NCBI RefSeq assembly: GCF_954871325.1
Contig: NC_088775.1
Coordinates: forward strand, 76,547,561 to 76,611,560
Length of the DNA: 64,000 nucleotides
Reading direction: 5' to 3'
From: Gordionus sp. m RMFG-2023
Lineage: Eukaryota; Nematomorpha; Gordioida; Chordodea; Parachordodidae
In this document: positions 24,690-57,216 of the stretch, in pieces
How positions within the stretch are numbered: the first letter of the stretch is position 1
Layout of the letters: every line of letters begins with the position of its first letter
The notes under the pieces: generated by a model
The model's database searches: none
What the model saw: the letters and a program-made list of their open reading frames with translations, nothing else
Told to the model about the DNA's origin: nothing
Program-made: the position numbers and the translations under genes

Positions 24690-25160
24690 TAGAGATTTGC
24701 AAAGTTAAGCCAGGCCCGTACCCGGCTCGAGTCCGGCCCTGCCCGAACGGGTTTCGGGCCGGGCTCGGGCCTAATTATATTTAAAATATTTGGACCGGGT
24801 CTGGCCTAATATTTTTTTAAAAAATTGGGCCGGGTCGGGTCGGACCTTGGAAATTTTTATAAATATATCTAAATTTATCAATTTTATATTGAATTTTTTA
24901 TGTAAAATAAAAATTTTTGATTTTATTTATTGAAACTAAACGCCATATAACATATGTCTTTTATTTTGAGTAATTATAAAAATTGATTTCTATATTTAAA
25001 AAATTCGGGCCGGGCCGGTTAATTATCTTAAAAAATTTTTAAGTTCAGGCCGGGCCGGCAAAATTTTAAAAAAAATTTCGGGTTCGGTCCGGGCCGGCAT
25101 AACCATTTTTAAAAAAATTACAGGCCGGGCTTGAAAAATTAGGCCCGATGCAGACCACTA
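24690..25160. mobile_element. family B hAT MITE, long form
   Basis: Ends are TAGAGATTTGC and GCAGACCACTA. Perfect 8-bp duplications ATTTATAT flank it at 24682-24689 and 25161-25168. The interior alternates CGGGCCGGGC words with T6A6-type tracts and includes the family block AAACTAAACGCCATATAAC. Confidence 0.85.
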
Positions 25161-25211
25161 ATTTATATATTATACTATTTTTAATAAAAATATTGCATTT
25201 GCACTAAGAAT

Positions 25212-25565
25212 TAGTGATCTGCATCTGGCCTAATTTTTCAAGTCCGGCCCTGCCCGAAATTATTTTAAAAAAGTTTTGCCGGCCCGAACCCGAAATCTTT
25301 TTTAAAGAGTTTTGTCGGCCTGGCCCGAATTTATTTAAATATAGAAATTCATTTTTATAATTACTCAAAATAAAAGATATATGTTATATGGCGTCTAGTT
25401 TTTATAAATAAAATCAAATATTTTTATTTTATATAAAAAATTTAACATAAAATTGATATATTTAAAATAAATTCCAAGGCCCGACCCAATTCGGCCCAAA
25501 TTTATTTTTAAAATATTAGGCCCGACCCAGCCCGATCCCGATTTTCCTACTTTTGCGGATCTCCA
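25212..25565. mobile_element. family B hAT MITE, inverted neighbour
   Basis: Ends are TAGTGATCTGC and GCGGATCTCCA, and flanks CTAAGAAT/ATAAGAAT differ at one base. It is in opposite orientation to the copy at 24690, with the shared block now reading GTTATATGGCGTCTAG. The pair forms a 0.9-kb imperfect inverted repeat with a 51-bp spacer. Confidence 0.8.
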
Positions 25566-25569
25566 ATAA

Positions 25570-27035
25570 GAATTATTTATGTTTTATTTATACTCATTTG
25601 TATTAATTATATTATAATTGTTAAATTCGATTTTTTTAAATAGAATTACTCATATTTTATTGTAATTCTATTTTTTTTAATATAGTTATTTAGAATAAAT
25701 TTTTAATATAATCTGTATAAAATTTATACATTTTGGAATTTATTTTATTGTATAAATAATAAATAAAATCTATAATGAAATTCTCTGCAAAATTTTGTTA
25801 TATGCAAAAATTTAATTAAAATAATTATTTTTTACATATAATATGATATATTGAGTGATCATAAAAAATGGGAGGTTTTAGGGGCGATTTTATTCTTCTT
25901 TCTACACCGAATGGATTGAATTAATTTACAATTGAATAAACATTGATAAAATTTTCAAATAATGCTTTCAGTCGCGTATTAATCATAAATTTGGCCAAAA
26001 TTTTGTTACTAATATTTTTCCCATTTATACTGGCTATTATAGTGGTTAAACACCAATAAAGCACAAAATTGGCAAATTTTTAAAATGCGGTTTGATGGCA
26101 ACAAAAATATTTTTAACCCCCCCCCCCCCCCCATGGATCGATCTTGGCTACGCCACTGTTAATAACTGTTAAATAAAAGGCAAAAATAATTTGGGAAAAA
26201 TATAAATTTATCTTATTGCATCGATTTAATAATTGATACATATTAATGGTTAAATAAAGATTACTAAATAAAATAAGGTGATTTAAAAAATATATCAAAT
26301 TAGATATTTTTATAGGAAAGTTCCAAAGCCCGGTGCGGAACGAAACAGAAACACTTTTTAGCCCTAAGTATGCTGTTGTGTGGGTACATGAAAAAAATGA
26401 ATACTAAACTAATAGCTTTTTTTTTAAAGTGGGAAAAATATTTTTGAAAATCTTTTTATTGACAGATAGTTTTTAAAGGTTACTTCTATTCCATAAAACA
26501 ATTTGAGACTCGTCCTTGATAGTTATGAATGGAAAAAGAAACAATTGAGGTATTATTAAATTAGGTAATGTTAAACATAATTTCTTATCAAGAATAATTT
26601 ATCGAATTGACGAATAGCTAGAATTTTGTTATTTAAAAATAAATATGTACAAATTTTAGAAATAACGGGTGACATAACAACGATACCCGCAAACAAATTT
26701 TGAAAAGAAGAAGCATCAGACTATATTTAGACATAAAAAATATTCTGCAAACAGACGTGATATTAAAAAAATTATTCTATTATTTCCGAGAAAATAGATG
26801 TCGCATTATGGGCAGATATACAATAGGAAAATGATATATTAAATCCGCATTATGGGCAGATGTGCCATATGAAAATGTTAATAAAAGAAACTGTATAATG
26901 TAATAATTTGATAATCGAATGATAATAAATGCGCTAAGATAATAATAATACGAGAAGACCGTGCTATTATTGTAATCATTATCATGCTATTCGAAGTTGT
27001 CCAGCATTATACAGAAAAAAACGCGAATAATAATT
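25570..27035. other. AT-rich intergenic DNA with repeat scraps
   Basis: A 16-base C run at 26117-26132 is followed by GATCTTGGCTACGCCACTG, which matches an end of family F. Two near-identical 40-bp units starting CGCATTATGGGCAGAT lie at 26811-26890. An imperfect palindrome built on CGAATGATAAT/ATTATCATGCTATTCG lies at 26915-26995. No gene recognised. Confidence 0.45.
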
Positions 27036-27120
27036 ATATTAGAATTCTTAGAATATGATTTGGAGAATATAGTTAGATTGTTTTGAAATCATAGAATATA
27101 ATTTAGAATATTATAATATA

Positions 27121-28090
27121 CAGGGTTTCAAACCGCAGAGCCGAAAACCTGGATTAAAAAAATTTCTGAACCCGTACTAAACTTGAACCCTTTTTTTTGA
27201 ACACGGGTTTAGTGAATTTTATATTTAAATCATATATTAGGATACTCGTATAATTGTAAATACAAATATTAATAATTCAAATGAGATTTATTAATATTTT
27301 CATATAAATGGTATAAATCCTTGAATATTACAGATATTAGTTAGTGATGATGATAGGATTTGTGTGAAAAGGCATCTTGTTAATTTATTAAGATGGGTTA
27401 AAACATATTCAGGCTTATTTTATCTAATAATAAAAGTCCGAATAAATAATTAAACAAGATGATTTAGAGAAATCGATGCAACTTAAAGAAAACCAGGAGA
27501 AAATACTTAAAAAGGAAACGATTGAAGAGAAAAATAATAGAATGATAATTAATGGAGGGAATTTTAAAAGATTAGATAAAAAGGAAATTATTTTACATTT
27601 TTGGGAGTCTGCTAAGCTGTTGCACCCTGTATATATTTTATCCAAAACATTATTTGATCTCCCTGCAACCCCATATTTTCATAAAAATATATTTAATATA
27701 GATTCGCGTTGAAAGATCTTTTTCACATTTGAAATTCATTCTTTCACTGCAAAGATCGAGGAGCGAATAACTCTTGGAAAATATTAAGTTAACATAATAC
27801 ATCTAAATAAAAATATTAAAATTGATATATGACTATGCTGTGTTTTTATTTATATACATTTTGCCTATAATAAAATAAAATTTTTATTTTTTATTATTTA
27901 TGTATAGTATTTTATGATCTAAATATATAAAAATATTTTTTATATACAATTCAAATATTTCCAAACCCTAACTAAACTCAAAACCCGGATTCATAAATAT
28001 TCTCCTCAACCAAACCCGAACCGAACCCACTTAATTTAATCTTACTCTGAACCGAACCTGGTTAATATTTTTACCGGGTTCACAATCCTA
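27121..28090 (+). mobile_element. family D hAT transposon, internally deleted
   Basis: Ends are CAGGGTTTCAAACC and (inverted) TAGGATTGTGAACC, with perfect 8-bp duplications ATAATATA at 27113-27120 and 28091-28098. Inside, 27476-27712 reads EIILHFWESAKLLHP and FDLPATPYFHK. A shift in frame then leads to VERSFSHLKFILS, the hAT C-terminal dimerisation motif. The N-terminal two thirds of the transposase are missing. Confidence 0.85.
27476..27790 (+). pseudogene. hAT transposase C-terminal remnant in the family D element
   Basis: The frame contains ILHFWESAKLLHPVYILSK and LPATPYFHKNIF, then a stop at 27712. In another frame RVERSFSHLKFILSLQRSR follows directly. This is the conserved FW...IPA...ERSFS layout of hAT dimerisation regions, broken by one frameshift. 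Confidence 0.75.
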
Positions 28091-28094
28091 ATAA

Positions 28095-28252
28095 TATAGA
28101 CCACATAGAATTGATATAACTCAGAATATTAGGGCCACATAGAATAGATAACTTAGAATTTAAATAGAATATAGGCCACCTAGAATTGATAAAACTTAGA
28201 ATTTGGAATATAGACCACATAAAATTAATATAACATAAAATTTAGAATACCC
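28095..28252 (+). repeat. four-unit tandem repeat of about 40 bp
   Basis: Units of the type ATAGACCACATAGAATTGAT followed by AACTTAGAATTT recur four times with variation. Similar AGAATATAATTTAGAAT words precede the hAT element at 27040-27112, so the hAT at 27121 probably landed inside this array. Confidence 0.6.
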
Positions 28253-28724
28253 AAGATTTAATTGTAAAAAATCCCAAATGGAAATAAATATACAACATTA
28301 GATATAATCTGGAGAGGGGGGTCACTAGTCTAAAAAATTTTTAAAATTATTTTCAAAATTACCTTTATATATATATATTTGGAAAATTTCATAATAGATA
28401 AAAATGATGAGTTTAGAAAATAATATAACAAGTCCCTAGAAAAATAAAAATTTGGGATTAAAAAAAAGACATTTAAAAGTCTAACCAACAAAAATGTAAT
28501 AACGAAGATGAGTTACTAATAGCGTATATACCCTCAAGAACATTACAAAATGCTGAAAAATTCTACAATGGACAAAGAAGCAAAAGCTATAACATTGTAT
28601 AAAAGACAAAGAAGCAACTATAAAGTCGTATAAAATTTTATACGTACTGATTTATATCTCCTAATAAAAATATATTAAAATAAAAGGATTTAAGCCTACT
28701 GAAAAATAAACGATTGCTACTATG

Positions 28725-28900
28725 TATACTAATTAAACGGCCCGATTTGGGGCATTAAAGTCGGGTAGCCAGAATATGGCAAATATATTCCAATAATATC
28801 TGGCATCTATGAATAAAGTTGCCAAGCACAATACTATTCTGGCTAAAATCGATATTGGCCTGTTTATGAAAATTGACCCAAATCTGGCTTAACATCACTA
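28725..28900. mobile_element. family C MITE, diverged
   Basis: The interior matches family C (GGCCCGATTTGG, TGGCATCTATGA, TTGACCCAAATC), and the right end AACATCACTA fits the AACAACACTA consensus. Flanks CTACTATG and CTACGATG agree at 7 of 8 bases. The left end is decayed. Confidence 0.65.
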
Positions 28901-28934
28901 CTACGATGGGCATTTAAATTATATTTATGATTGC

Positions 28935-30151
28935 CATAGGCGTAGCCAGTGGGGGAAGACAAGGAGAAATTTACCCCCCCCCCGTTGAAATTTATCACTT
29001 TTTGTGATTATCATTTTAAGCTTAAAAAAATCCCCCTTAGTCCTCTCCCCACTCCCTGACACCCAAGAATGTATGCCTATATCTTAAACAATAGTTTGAA
29101 AGAAAGAAAAGTTAATATTTTTTTATAAAACTATTCATCATAATTTATACATATTTGGAAAAAAGCATTTATATATAAAAAAAGTGAACCAAAAATGTTT
29201 TTTAAGAGATGGAATATAAGCCAAAGATAAGTCTTAAGACAGAAGTGAAATGTATTATAATTATTAATAATAGATCCATAAAATTACTAAATAATATAAT
29301 ATATCAAATATAATTTTTTATAAAGTGAGTAATTTTAATTTATTTATCTTAATAAAAGTAAATATAATTATAAAACTATTCATAAAATTATATAAAAAAT
29401 TAAAGCACAATACAAACAGTGGAATATTATATGTCATTGATTTACAGTATATCTAATTTTATCAATTATCATATGACAATCAAGTAATTTTTGCCAATTT
29501 AGCGAATTTTATATTTTATAGAAAACTATAAAATATTGATATGGACATAAGAAAATATCCTTTAAAGACATTGTGGGTTGAATAATATGAAGATTAATTT
29601 TTAATATAATTTTTATCTAAAATAAATAGATGGCGTTAAAAATTTGAATGCAAATTGTTGCTATATTTATTATCAAGAGCATTGATTAGTAAAATGTGTT
29701 AAAATATTAACTAACTTTAATGTATTCTCTAACTGTCAAATATGTCTGTAAAAGTGGAATTTTACCTAGTATTTTGTAACTAATTTTATATAATAGAGGA
29801 ATATCAACTATATCTATATGTCTACTTACATTTTATAAATAAATTTCTTATACTTGTTTGAAATAAATTATTACCAAGTTTTTATATTAAGGTATATACA
29901 AGTAATTTATTATATTTTATATATACTAATAAAAATATATTTCATATTTGCTCTAGGCTTATTTTTTTTTATTAAAATTAACCTCCTAACTTGTAAAAAT
30001 ATTTTATGACTTATAGACTAAGGTAACCCGGCCGAAGGACGGGCAAAAGCGGGCCGAAGGCCCGTTTTAATGAGGTCTGGGGGCGAAGCCCCACCCCCAG
30101 TAATTTTTTAATTCCCCATCTCCCCTTAGGAAAATCTTGGCTATGCTTATG
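28935..30151. mobile_element. family F hAT element, non-autonomous
   Basis: Ends are CATAGGCGTAGCCAG and CTTGGCTATGCTTATG, imperfect inverted repeats. Flanks ATGATTGC and ATGATTTC match at 7 of 8 bases. Near the right end (30010-30110) two GC hairpins occur: CGGGCCGAAGGCCCG and GGGGGCGAAGCCCC. No transposase frame was seen in the 1217 bp. Other fragments lie near 16560-16800, 18113 and 26133-26156. Confidence 0.65.
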
Positions 30152-30159
30152 ATGATTTC

Positions 30160-32590
30160 TATATGAATTATGAGACAGGCGTTGACAAATATTTTATCAC
30201 ATTTCAATAAAGAAAAAGGATGATAGAATAATTGAAATGGTAATAAAACAACAACTAATATTGGTAAGAAAAGAAAAGTTATAACAAGCGAAATTATCTA
30301 ACAACGTGGGAGAAAGAAAAAGTTTGAATTTATTATAATTAATGAACAAATAAAGATAGGAGATAATATAATAGAGAACTTGAGGGAAAGTAAGATATGT
30401 TATATCTTAGCTTATAATATAATATAAAAGGTTATTATATTATATAATATAAATTTTATGGTATTTTTACTACCATATTATTTGAATATATCGCTTTATA
30501 TATTGTATAATATTATATCATTGTAAATTTATTATAAAAGTCATTACAAATTGAATAACTTATATATTACACGATATATATAGAAAAATTTATAAATATT
30601 ACCATTGGCCAATAATCATAGGTAAGGTGACTATTAATGTTGGTATAACCCAAATTTATTTTTAAAACATTAGACACCTATTAAAAGAACCTAATTACGC
30701 CACAGGTGAGCTATTAAAGTTATAACATCCACATACTAAAATTTTGAATAATTGATAATTATCTGGCTACCAAGTAAAATGGGATATTGTTCATTTAACT
30801 TTAATAAAAACGCAAATGATATTTTTTCTAAACATTTTAAACATTTCCTAGTGTGTGTGTATTTCAAATTATTGATTTTCTTATTATTTTTTCTAAAATT
30901 TCATAGCTCAATTTTCCCATAGGTAAAACTTCAATTTTTTAAAATATATGTTAGATCCATAACAAATATATTAAGTTGTCTAATAAATCTTACTTTTTAT
31001 TAACCCATAATCATTTATTTTATTAATGAATATATACAATTAGAGTTTAAGATTAACTGATCTTATGATAATTGTATTAATACAATTAAATGTGTATTAC
31101 TATTGCCAAACATTTTTTTTTATAAAATATATTATATTTTTATAGTAAAATAAAGTTTCCCTCCCACCAAATTCTTTAAACACATTTCTGATTATAAATT
31201 AAATGCACTAACTTCTGATTATTACCATTTATGCTTAAGCTTAATTTTATATTTTTATGACAAATAATCTTATCAGTAATATATTTTTTTTAATTTACAC
31301 TAAATTTTGATTTATTTTTGTTTTAACCTTATATTTTCATTGAAGTATTTCCTGCTGAATATAAGATTTATAATAAATTATTATATCTTATATTGTTAAA
31401 TTAATGTAAAACTTTTATTTATCAAATATTACAAAAAAGTATGATAAAAATATGATTTTTTTTAACTTTTATCAAATAATGCTAAATGGCAGGACAAATT
31501 TAAAATGATTGCCTATATCTTATATATAAGAATTAATCTAATCATTTATGGTAGCTTTTATAATATAAACTCAGTTATTAGTATGCATTTGTTAAAGCAT
31601 ATAATATTGTTTTCTATATTTTTTTCTTCAAAAATTCAAGTCCAAAATTTTATTTTTAAATAGGTTTGCTCTGATATATATTTTTTTATATTGAACTCTT
31701 AAAATAATACAATATTTCAACAAAATTGAAATAATTATAAGTGTCTTAGAATTGTAATCAATTAAGTATATTCTTGAAGTATTCATAAATATATATATCA
31801 GGAAAACAATATAATTTAAATTTTTGTTGAGGTCCAAGTTTGGTCCTCTATACACTTTTAATTACATATATCTTAATAGGTTTTGTTAACGGTAAAATTT
31901 TGTGCATACATTTTCACATCTTTATAAAATGAAATTATTCTTAGGCTATTAAAAAAATTTTGATTATTTTGATAGGAAATATCAGTAAAGATTTAATGGA
32001 AATATATGCTCAATTTGATTTTAGATGTATTTAATAAAATTAGGGGAATTTTTAATCCTAACTTTACCAGTTGAAAGTTAAAAAAATATATAATTTTCTC
32101 CCAAAAATGAAATTCAAATTTAGTAAAATGGCTACTATCACACTTTCACCATTTTCTTATAATTTTTTTTAAAATATTATTTTCGCTTATAGAATCAATA
32201 TTTTATGGAATGCAGTAATAAAATGATCTTTATCGACTTATATTTTTATTTATTTTTTTTTGGCTAAATTCAATTTTTTTTTCTTTATCTAATTCCATAA
32301 CCACATCTAAATTCTTAAAAAAAAATCATTAGGCCATTTCCAGACAGAACACTTTTTCAAAGCGATTTTCTAGGAATGTTTCCAGCTAATCCTTTAATTT
32401 ATTTTATTTAAACACATGTTAGATTTTATTTTTTATTAACGATTAAATAGTGCTTGGGAGAGTTTGCATTTAAAACATTTTATTATGCAAAAGATATGAA
32501 TTCGACAAATTATCTTTTATTTGAAAATAAATATTTAAAAAATCAGCTGTAAACATGCCTAGGAAATCACTTAGAAAAAATATTTTGCCT
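30160..32590. other. AT-rich intergenic DNA, nothing recognised
   Basis: No exon, repeat array or transposon end with matching flanks was found here. The short open frames look like chance frames in AT-rich sequence. Confidence 0.45.
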
Positions 32591-32688
32591 TGATAGTGTT
32601 GTTAACCTGTCTCAATTTTTAAAAACGACCCAGTAAAACCAAAATAATATTATGTAGTCCTCAAGATTTGTCAAATACTGGTCCAAAC

Positions 32689-34442
32689 TAGAGGTGGGTG
32701 CAGGCCATGAAATTTTGCATGACACGATGGGTTACAGCGTAAGTGTTAATAAATTTTTTATTAGGTGTGACAGGCCTTCCCAAAATTTTTACCGGCATTA
32801 TGGGGCATGAACATATATTTCCCACGAATCATGGAAATTTTGATTTTTAAAATTGTTTTTTTTATAAATATATATTTGCAATTTTAGAATTATAAATTAT
32901 AATATACATTTGCTAATTTAATTTAATTTTTGAAAAAGGAATAATTTTTCAAAACAATAAAAATTACACATTTTATAAAAACATTTTTTTCTAATCTTAT
33001 AAAATTTCAATTGAATGAAAAAATAATTTAAATTCTCAACTCTCCAGCAATGGAAATTTGGTAATAAATTTAATTTTAAAAATGTTTTATTTTCATTTAT
33101 CTTTACTATATACTAATAATTAGCTTTCAATATAATCAGTCAAAATTAAAGGGAAATTGAACATTTTAATAACTTGTTTAAATTTTCTCATATTTACCTA
33201 TAAATCTAAAAGATAATTGATGCAGTTTAAAATGTAATGAATAAACTTCATTCAGAGATGATGAAAGGATACCATGTTCATGCCATACATTAAATAATAT
33301 AATTCATTATATTTTTGATAATTGCTTACCTGAAATGCTTTAATTTATATATAAATGGTGTAAAAAGATAGTGCAATATTTTAAGCAATATGCAGCAAAC
33401 AGCAAGCTAACACTTTTAATTAAGATGTAATAACGATGAAACTATTTATATATCATGATACAAAATCATATGATGAAATATAAGTTTACCTTCTTACAAA
33501 CAAGAATTAATTAGATTAGTGATCATTAATATAAATATCACATAATAGTTAGATAATTTTTTATCAATATTCAAAGAATGCTTAGATAATTTGAGCGCAG
33601 ATTCTCATCCCACTATAAATAAAGTTTATTTATGGAAACAAATATTAATGAAATTTTATCAAGTTTTCGAAGGGGATACAGTAATAATCAAAACCCTAAA
33701 GAGCAGGACACATCTCTTTTAAAGGAAAGATTTATTATGCAGCTACTATATAAGATAGGCTTAATTCTAAAACCAAAATTTAAAAGTTTCAAATTTTTAA
33801 CAGATGATGAAAAGGCATATACATATAAAACAACTTAAAAGTTCTAAATGATTTAAAATTTGACAATATGCATAAAACAATGCCAACTATCATTTTTAAC
33901 TCAATTCATTCTCCATATGATTCTGATGAAGCCTTAACATCTACAGATGAAAATTGTGAAGATGAACTTAAAAGATTTGCTCATAAAACAAATAATGACA
34001 ATATTTTGAAGTTTTGGAAGCAGGAAATCTTTTTGAGGAAATTCGCTAGTAAAATTTTGTCAGCCTTGGCAATTTCGGCTTCTAGTGAAAGCCAATCTTT
34101 TATTAGAGGAAAAATGAATACATTGGAAATAAAAATAAATGGGCATTCTTTAATTTTTTTTTATAAATTTTGATTATTTTGTGTTACTAATATGGAATTA
34201 GATAAATAATAACTATGATAGAATAAATTTAAAAAAGTGTATAAAAGTATAGTAATAAAGTTTTGAAAAATTTAAACACTCTGTGAATTTTCTGCCAGGA
34301 CGGGCGTTATCAAATTGCCTTTCGTGAGCGGGTTGGTCGGGTCTAAAATTTTTTGGTAATAGGCGTAAAAGGGCACGAATTTTTTATTTCCATCTTGAGC
34401 GGACGGGCCGTGAATAAAAAATTAGGCCCCCGCCCACCTCTA
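32689..34442 (+). mobile_element. family E hAT element nested in a family C MITE
   Basis: Ends are TAGAGGTGGGTGCAGGCC and GGCCCCCGCCCACCTCTA, a near-perfect inverted repeat. Flanks GTCCAAAC and CTCCAAAC agree at 7 of 8 bases. Transposase remnants lie at 33632-34173. At 1754 bp it is shorter than typical autonomous hAT elements of about 2.5-4 kb. Confidence 0.9.
33632..34173 (+). pseudogene. hAT transposase remnant of the family E element
   Basis: Two plus-strand frames, 33632-33838 and 33868-34173, carry FRRGYSNNQN, LLKERFIMQLLYKIG and FLTDDEKAYTYK, then DELKRFAHKTNNDNILKFWK and SKILSALAISASSESQSF. The layout matches the hAT C-terminal region (NILKFW ... A...LAISASSES), although the usual SER-FS box is altered to SESQSF. 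The N-terminal zinc finger and much of the core are absent, and the frames are separated by a stop. Confidence 0.75.
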
Positions 34443-34559
34443 CTCCAAACCTTTTTGCCATCTATGAGCAAAATCTCCAGGCTTACTTAATATTTTTAAG
34501 ATGTTAAAAGGGCCCTTTTTACAAATCGACCCTAGTCGGGTTGTTTAACAACACTATGC

Positions 34560-35255
34560 CTGGAAATGGTCTTAGAAAAGATCGTTTTTGATTATAAATA
34601 ATGTTCGTTTTTCAGAGGAACGGAAATTGAAAAATGTTATAGAAAGCGGGAAACATGAATTTAATTTAATTTTTATAAATATAAATATTAGAAATTATAA
34701 AATAATATTTTATTTTAGGTAAAGTCATACGCCCCTCCGCGATATGGTACGAATTCTCAGCCTAACCTCAGAAACTTTATAAAATAATTAAAAAAAATAC
34801 TATATTTACTCAAAAAAAACAAAATAATCAAATTTATAATTAATTAAATAAATATTATACTCACAAAAAAAATAAATTATATATATTAAACCCCGTCCTC
34901 TTATTTTTAAAATACGATATCTAGCAAATTATTTATTTATTTAAAGAAAAATATATATTTATTATCCATAAATTCGACAAATCATTCACACGCCGAATAC
35001 CAGATTATTGTAGGTAAATTATTCACTTCAACAAAACTAAAAATAACAAACTAAGATCTAAATCAATCTCTTCTCCTCTCATCTCAAATTAAAATAAAAT
35101 TATAAATTAATTAAAACAATAAAACTACTAACAACTAAAATTATTTTTAAAAAATTAACAAAAAAGAATAAAAAAATTAACAAAAAAAATTATTTGAAAT
35201 TTATTTGAAAAAAAAAGAAAATTTTTATTAAACAAAATTATTTCGTCATTTTATC
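34560..35255 (+). promoter_or_regulatory. kinesin gene upstream region / probable 5' UTR
   Basis: This is AT-rich, A-rich DNA immediately before the kinesin start, running from 34810 to 35250 with long A tracts and no open frame. Promoter elements could not be pinned down. The start ATG at 35256 has A at -3 and G at +4, a strong context. Confidence 0.35.
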
Positions 35256-55025
<19,770 letters not shown>

Positions 55026-57036
55026 AATGAATCACTCAAGATTCTCCCGATTTTTATTTATTTTGGAATATGAATCTAGATTTTTTTTAATGCTAGATTT
55101 ATTTTATTTGTTGCCTATTTCATGCGCGGCAAAAAATATGCTGAGATATTGTAAATAATATAACTATTATTATATATTTATAAAACCAAAATCGTCGCTA
55201 ATGCTCTTTATGTCCTCAATGATCTTAATGCATTATTTATTACTTCTCTCTTATCTCACTGTGTCGTTCGGGGATTATTCATTATTATTGTTATTATTTA
55301 TAATGTTTCATTTTATTTTTCATTTGTCAGTTTTTTTTAAGTTTATGCTCAATTTTATATTTATTTTTTTTGCTATATAAAAGATAATTTAACGCTTTTA
55401 TATGTTTAGAAGTATAACATCATCAGTTTATGATATGCTTTAAGTATTTTTAGAAAAATTGTTTGCCCTCGTCATTACATAAATTATAAAAAATAAAAAT
55501 TATTATCTAAAAAAAAGAATAATATATTATATATCATAGATTTATAATAAAAAAAGCTTATGAATTCTGTATAACACACACGGTCAGAGCTTAAAATTTC
55601 TTTATATCGTATATATTTTTTCTTCTAGATTAAAGAAAACTGTCATTATAGTTGTATAAATTCAGGAGAATTTTTAATGTATTGGTGGTTTTTAAAAATC
55701 ATTTTATTCAATGATAGAAAGATAAAATATAAATATTTTAATTAAAATAAGAAGTAATGATTGAAATTGCAAAGATTTATTAGACTTTTAAATGTTTGTT
55801 TAGCTTGCAGTCTTGGAAAAGATTGTATAATTATTTTTTAGAAAATTATGATAAGGAAGCAGAATCATAAAATAAAGATTTATTTATTTTTAGTTAATTA
55901 AGCTTATTATGATACAATCAAAGTACATCTCGCAAGATAAAAGGAGTTTATAAAAATTTATGTTTAAACCATGGACTTGGAACAAAAGCATTTTTATCTT
56001 CCATTCCGAAACGTTCCTGGATATCTGATTACATTAAACTAACTAACACATTTTATTCAATAATTTTTATTATTTAATTATACTGTCAAAAAATACATTA
56101 TTTTTAAAGGGATTATAATTACACTTGTGATATATAAAAGATAAATTTAAATACGGGATGCTTTAACGGTCAGTCGACTTTATGGAGTAGCCAATATGAT
56201 ATGTGCCGATTAATTTGACACTATCATTTTTTATTATATTCGCCGACATGCGGTTAGGGGGATATAGGAAAAGTTTTAGAACTTATTATTCTGCCCGAAG
56301 TTTTTGACTGAAAAATATAAATTAAACAAATTTTTTATAAAAAATTAAGTCAATTTAATATTTTCTAGTCACTTATTCACAATTCCAAGGAATCGTTACA
56401 TTTTTGAAAATATAATAGGGTTTTACCTATTGTAGCCTGAGAATTAGATAATTCCATCTCCACTTTTTGTAATTTTATAGGAAGGCAATTTGAAAAATTA
56501 AGTTTCTATTATTTTCAATATGATGGTATAACCTTATATTGTATAATTTAACTTATTTTTTTTAAATATTTCCAGATTATTTTAGTAGTTATATTATTGG
56601 CATAGCGATATCGCAGTTATAATGTTAAGATATGCATTAAGATGCAGGCTTAGATTGATTTTAGGGAAAGATGTAAAAAAATTTTTGATAGGAATAATTT
56701 TCTTGAATATTTTAGTGAAATTTAAAAAATGATCTTATTAAAATTAGGGAGGGGGGGGGGTCTTGAAAGCTGTTTTGTTTTTAATTATAGGTTGCTCATA
56801 AAAATGATAATAAATGTTATATAGCAACTTAAAATTCATATAAATTTTTTTTAAGCAAACTAAAGGGTAATGCTCAAAAATTGAATTTTAGGAGGTGCTA
56901 ATTTATATTCTATAAGGTGATATGCATCTTCTTGTCCCTCCCTATCTGACCTAAATGATTTATTGTTTATTAACCTGGAAATGTTTGTTTGAATCAATAA
57001 TATATCTTGATGAGAAAAAAAGAGATTTATTTAATA
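55026..57036 (+). other. kinesin 3' flank, no further gene seen
   Basis: The 3' UTR should begin at 55026. AATAAA-type strings occur repeatedly in this AT-rich DNA, so the true polyadenylation site cannot be chosen. A G run lies at about 56751-56760. No coding or repeat boundary was found. Confidence 0.4.
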
Positions 57037-57216
57037 TAGTGTTGTTAAATTACATAACTTTGACCATCTCTATTGTGTCTTATTCAGGCCTTTAGACTAA
57101 AATATTTAATTAAGTCTATATTGAGTGTCAACTTGAAGATTGACTAGAATATTTCTGGGTAAAAATATGGCTGCGCTGTTTTATAGTTGACTAAAATAGG
57201 TAGTTTAACAACACTA
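57037..57216. mobile_element. family C MITE
   Basis: Ends are TAGTGTTGTTAAA and TTTAACAACACTA, with perfect 8-bp duplications ATTTAATA at 57029-57036 and 57217-57224. The interior has diverged from the other copies, but size and termini are those of the family. Confidence 0.9.

Larger units (their letters stand above)
32594..34556. mobile_element. family C MITE interrupted by a hAT element
   Basis: The outer ends TAGTGTTGTTAAC and TTTAACAACACTA are those of family C. Flanks TGCCTTGA (32586-32593) and TGCCTGGA (34557-34564) match at 7 of 8 bases. Removing 32689-34442 leaves about 200 bp, the family's normal size. The MITE is therefore older than the hAT inside it. Confidence 0.85.

Noticed and set aside
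26117-26132. Poly-C run as assembly gap or artefact
   Set aside because: Similar C or G runs adjoin family F ends at 18128 and 28976, so the run is likely part of the element, though its exact length may be unreliable.
30003-30110. Bacterial-type terminator or bacterial contamination
   Set aside because: GC hairpins with a T-rich follow-on look terminator-like, but they lie inside a bounded hAT element in clearly animal DNA.
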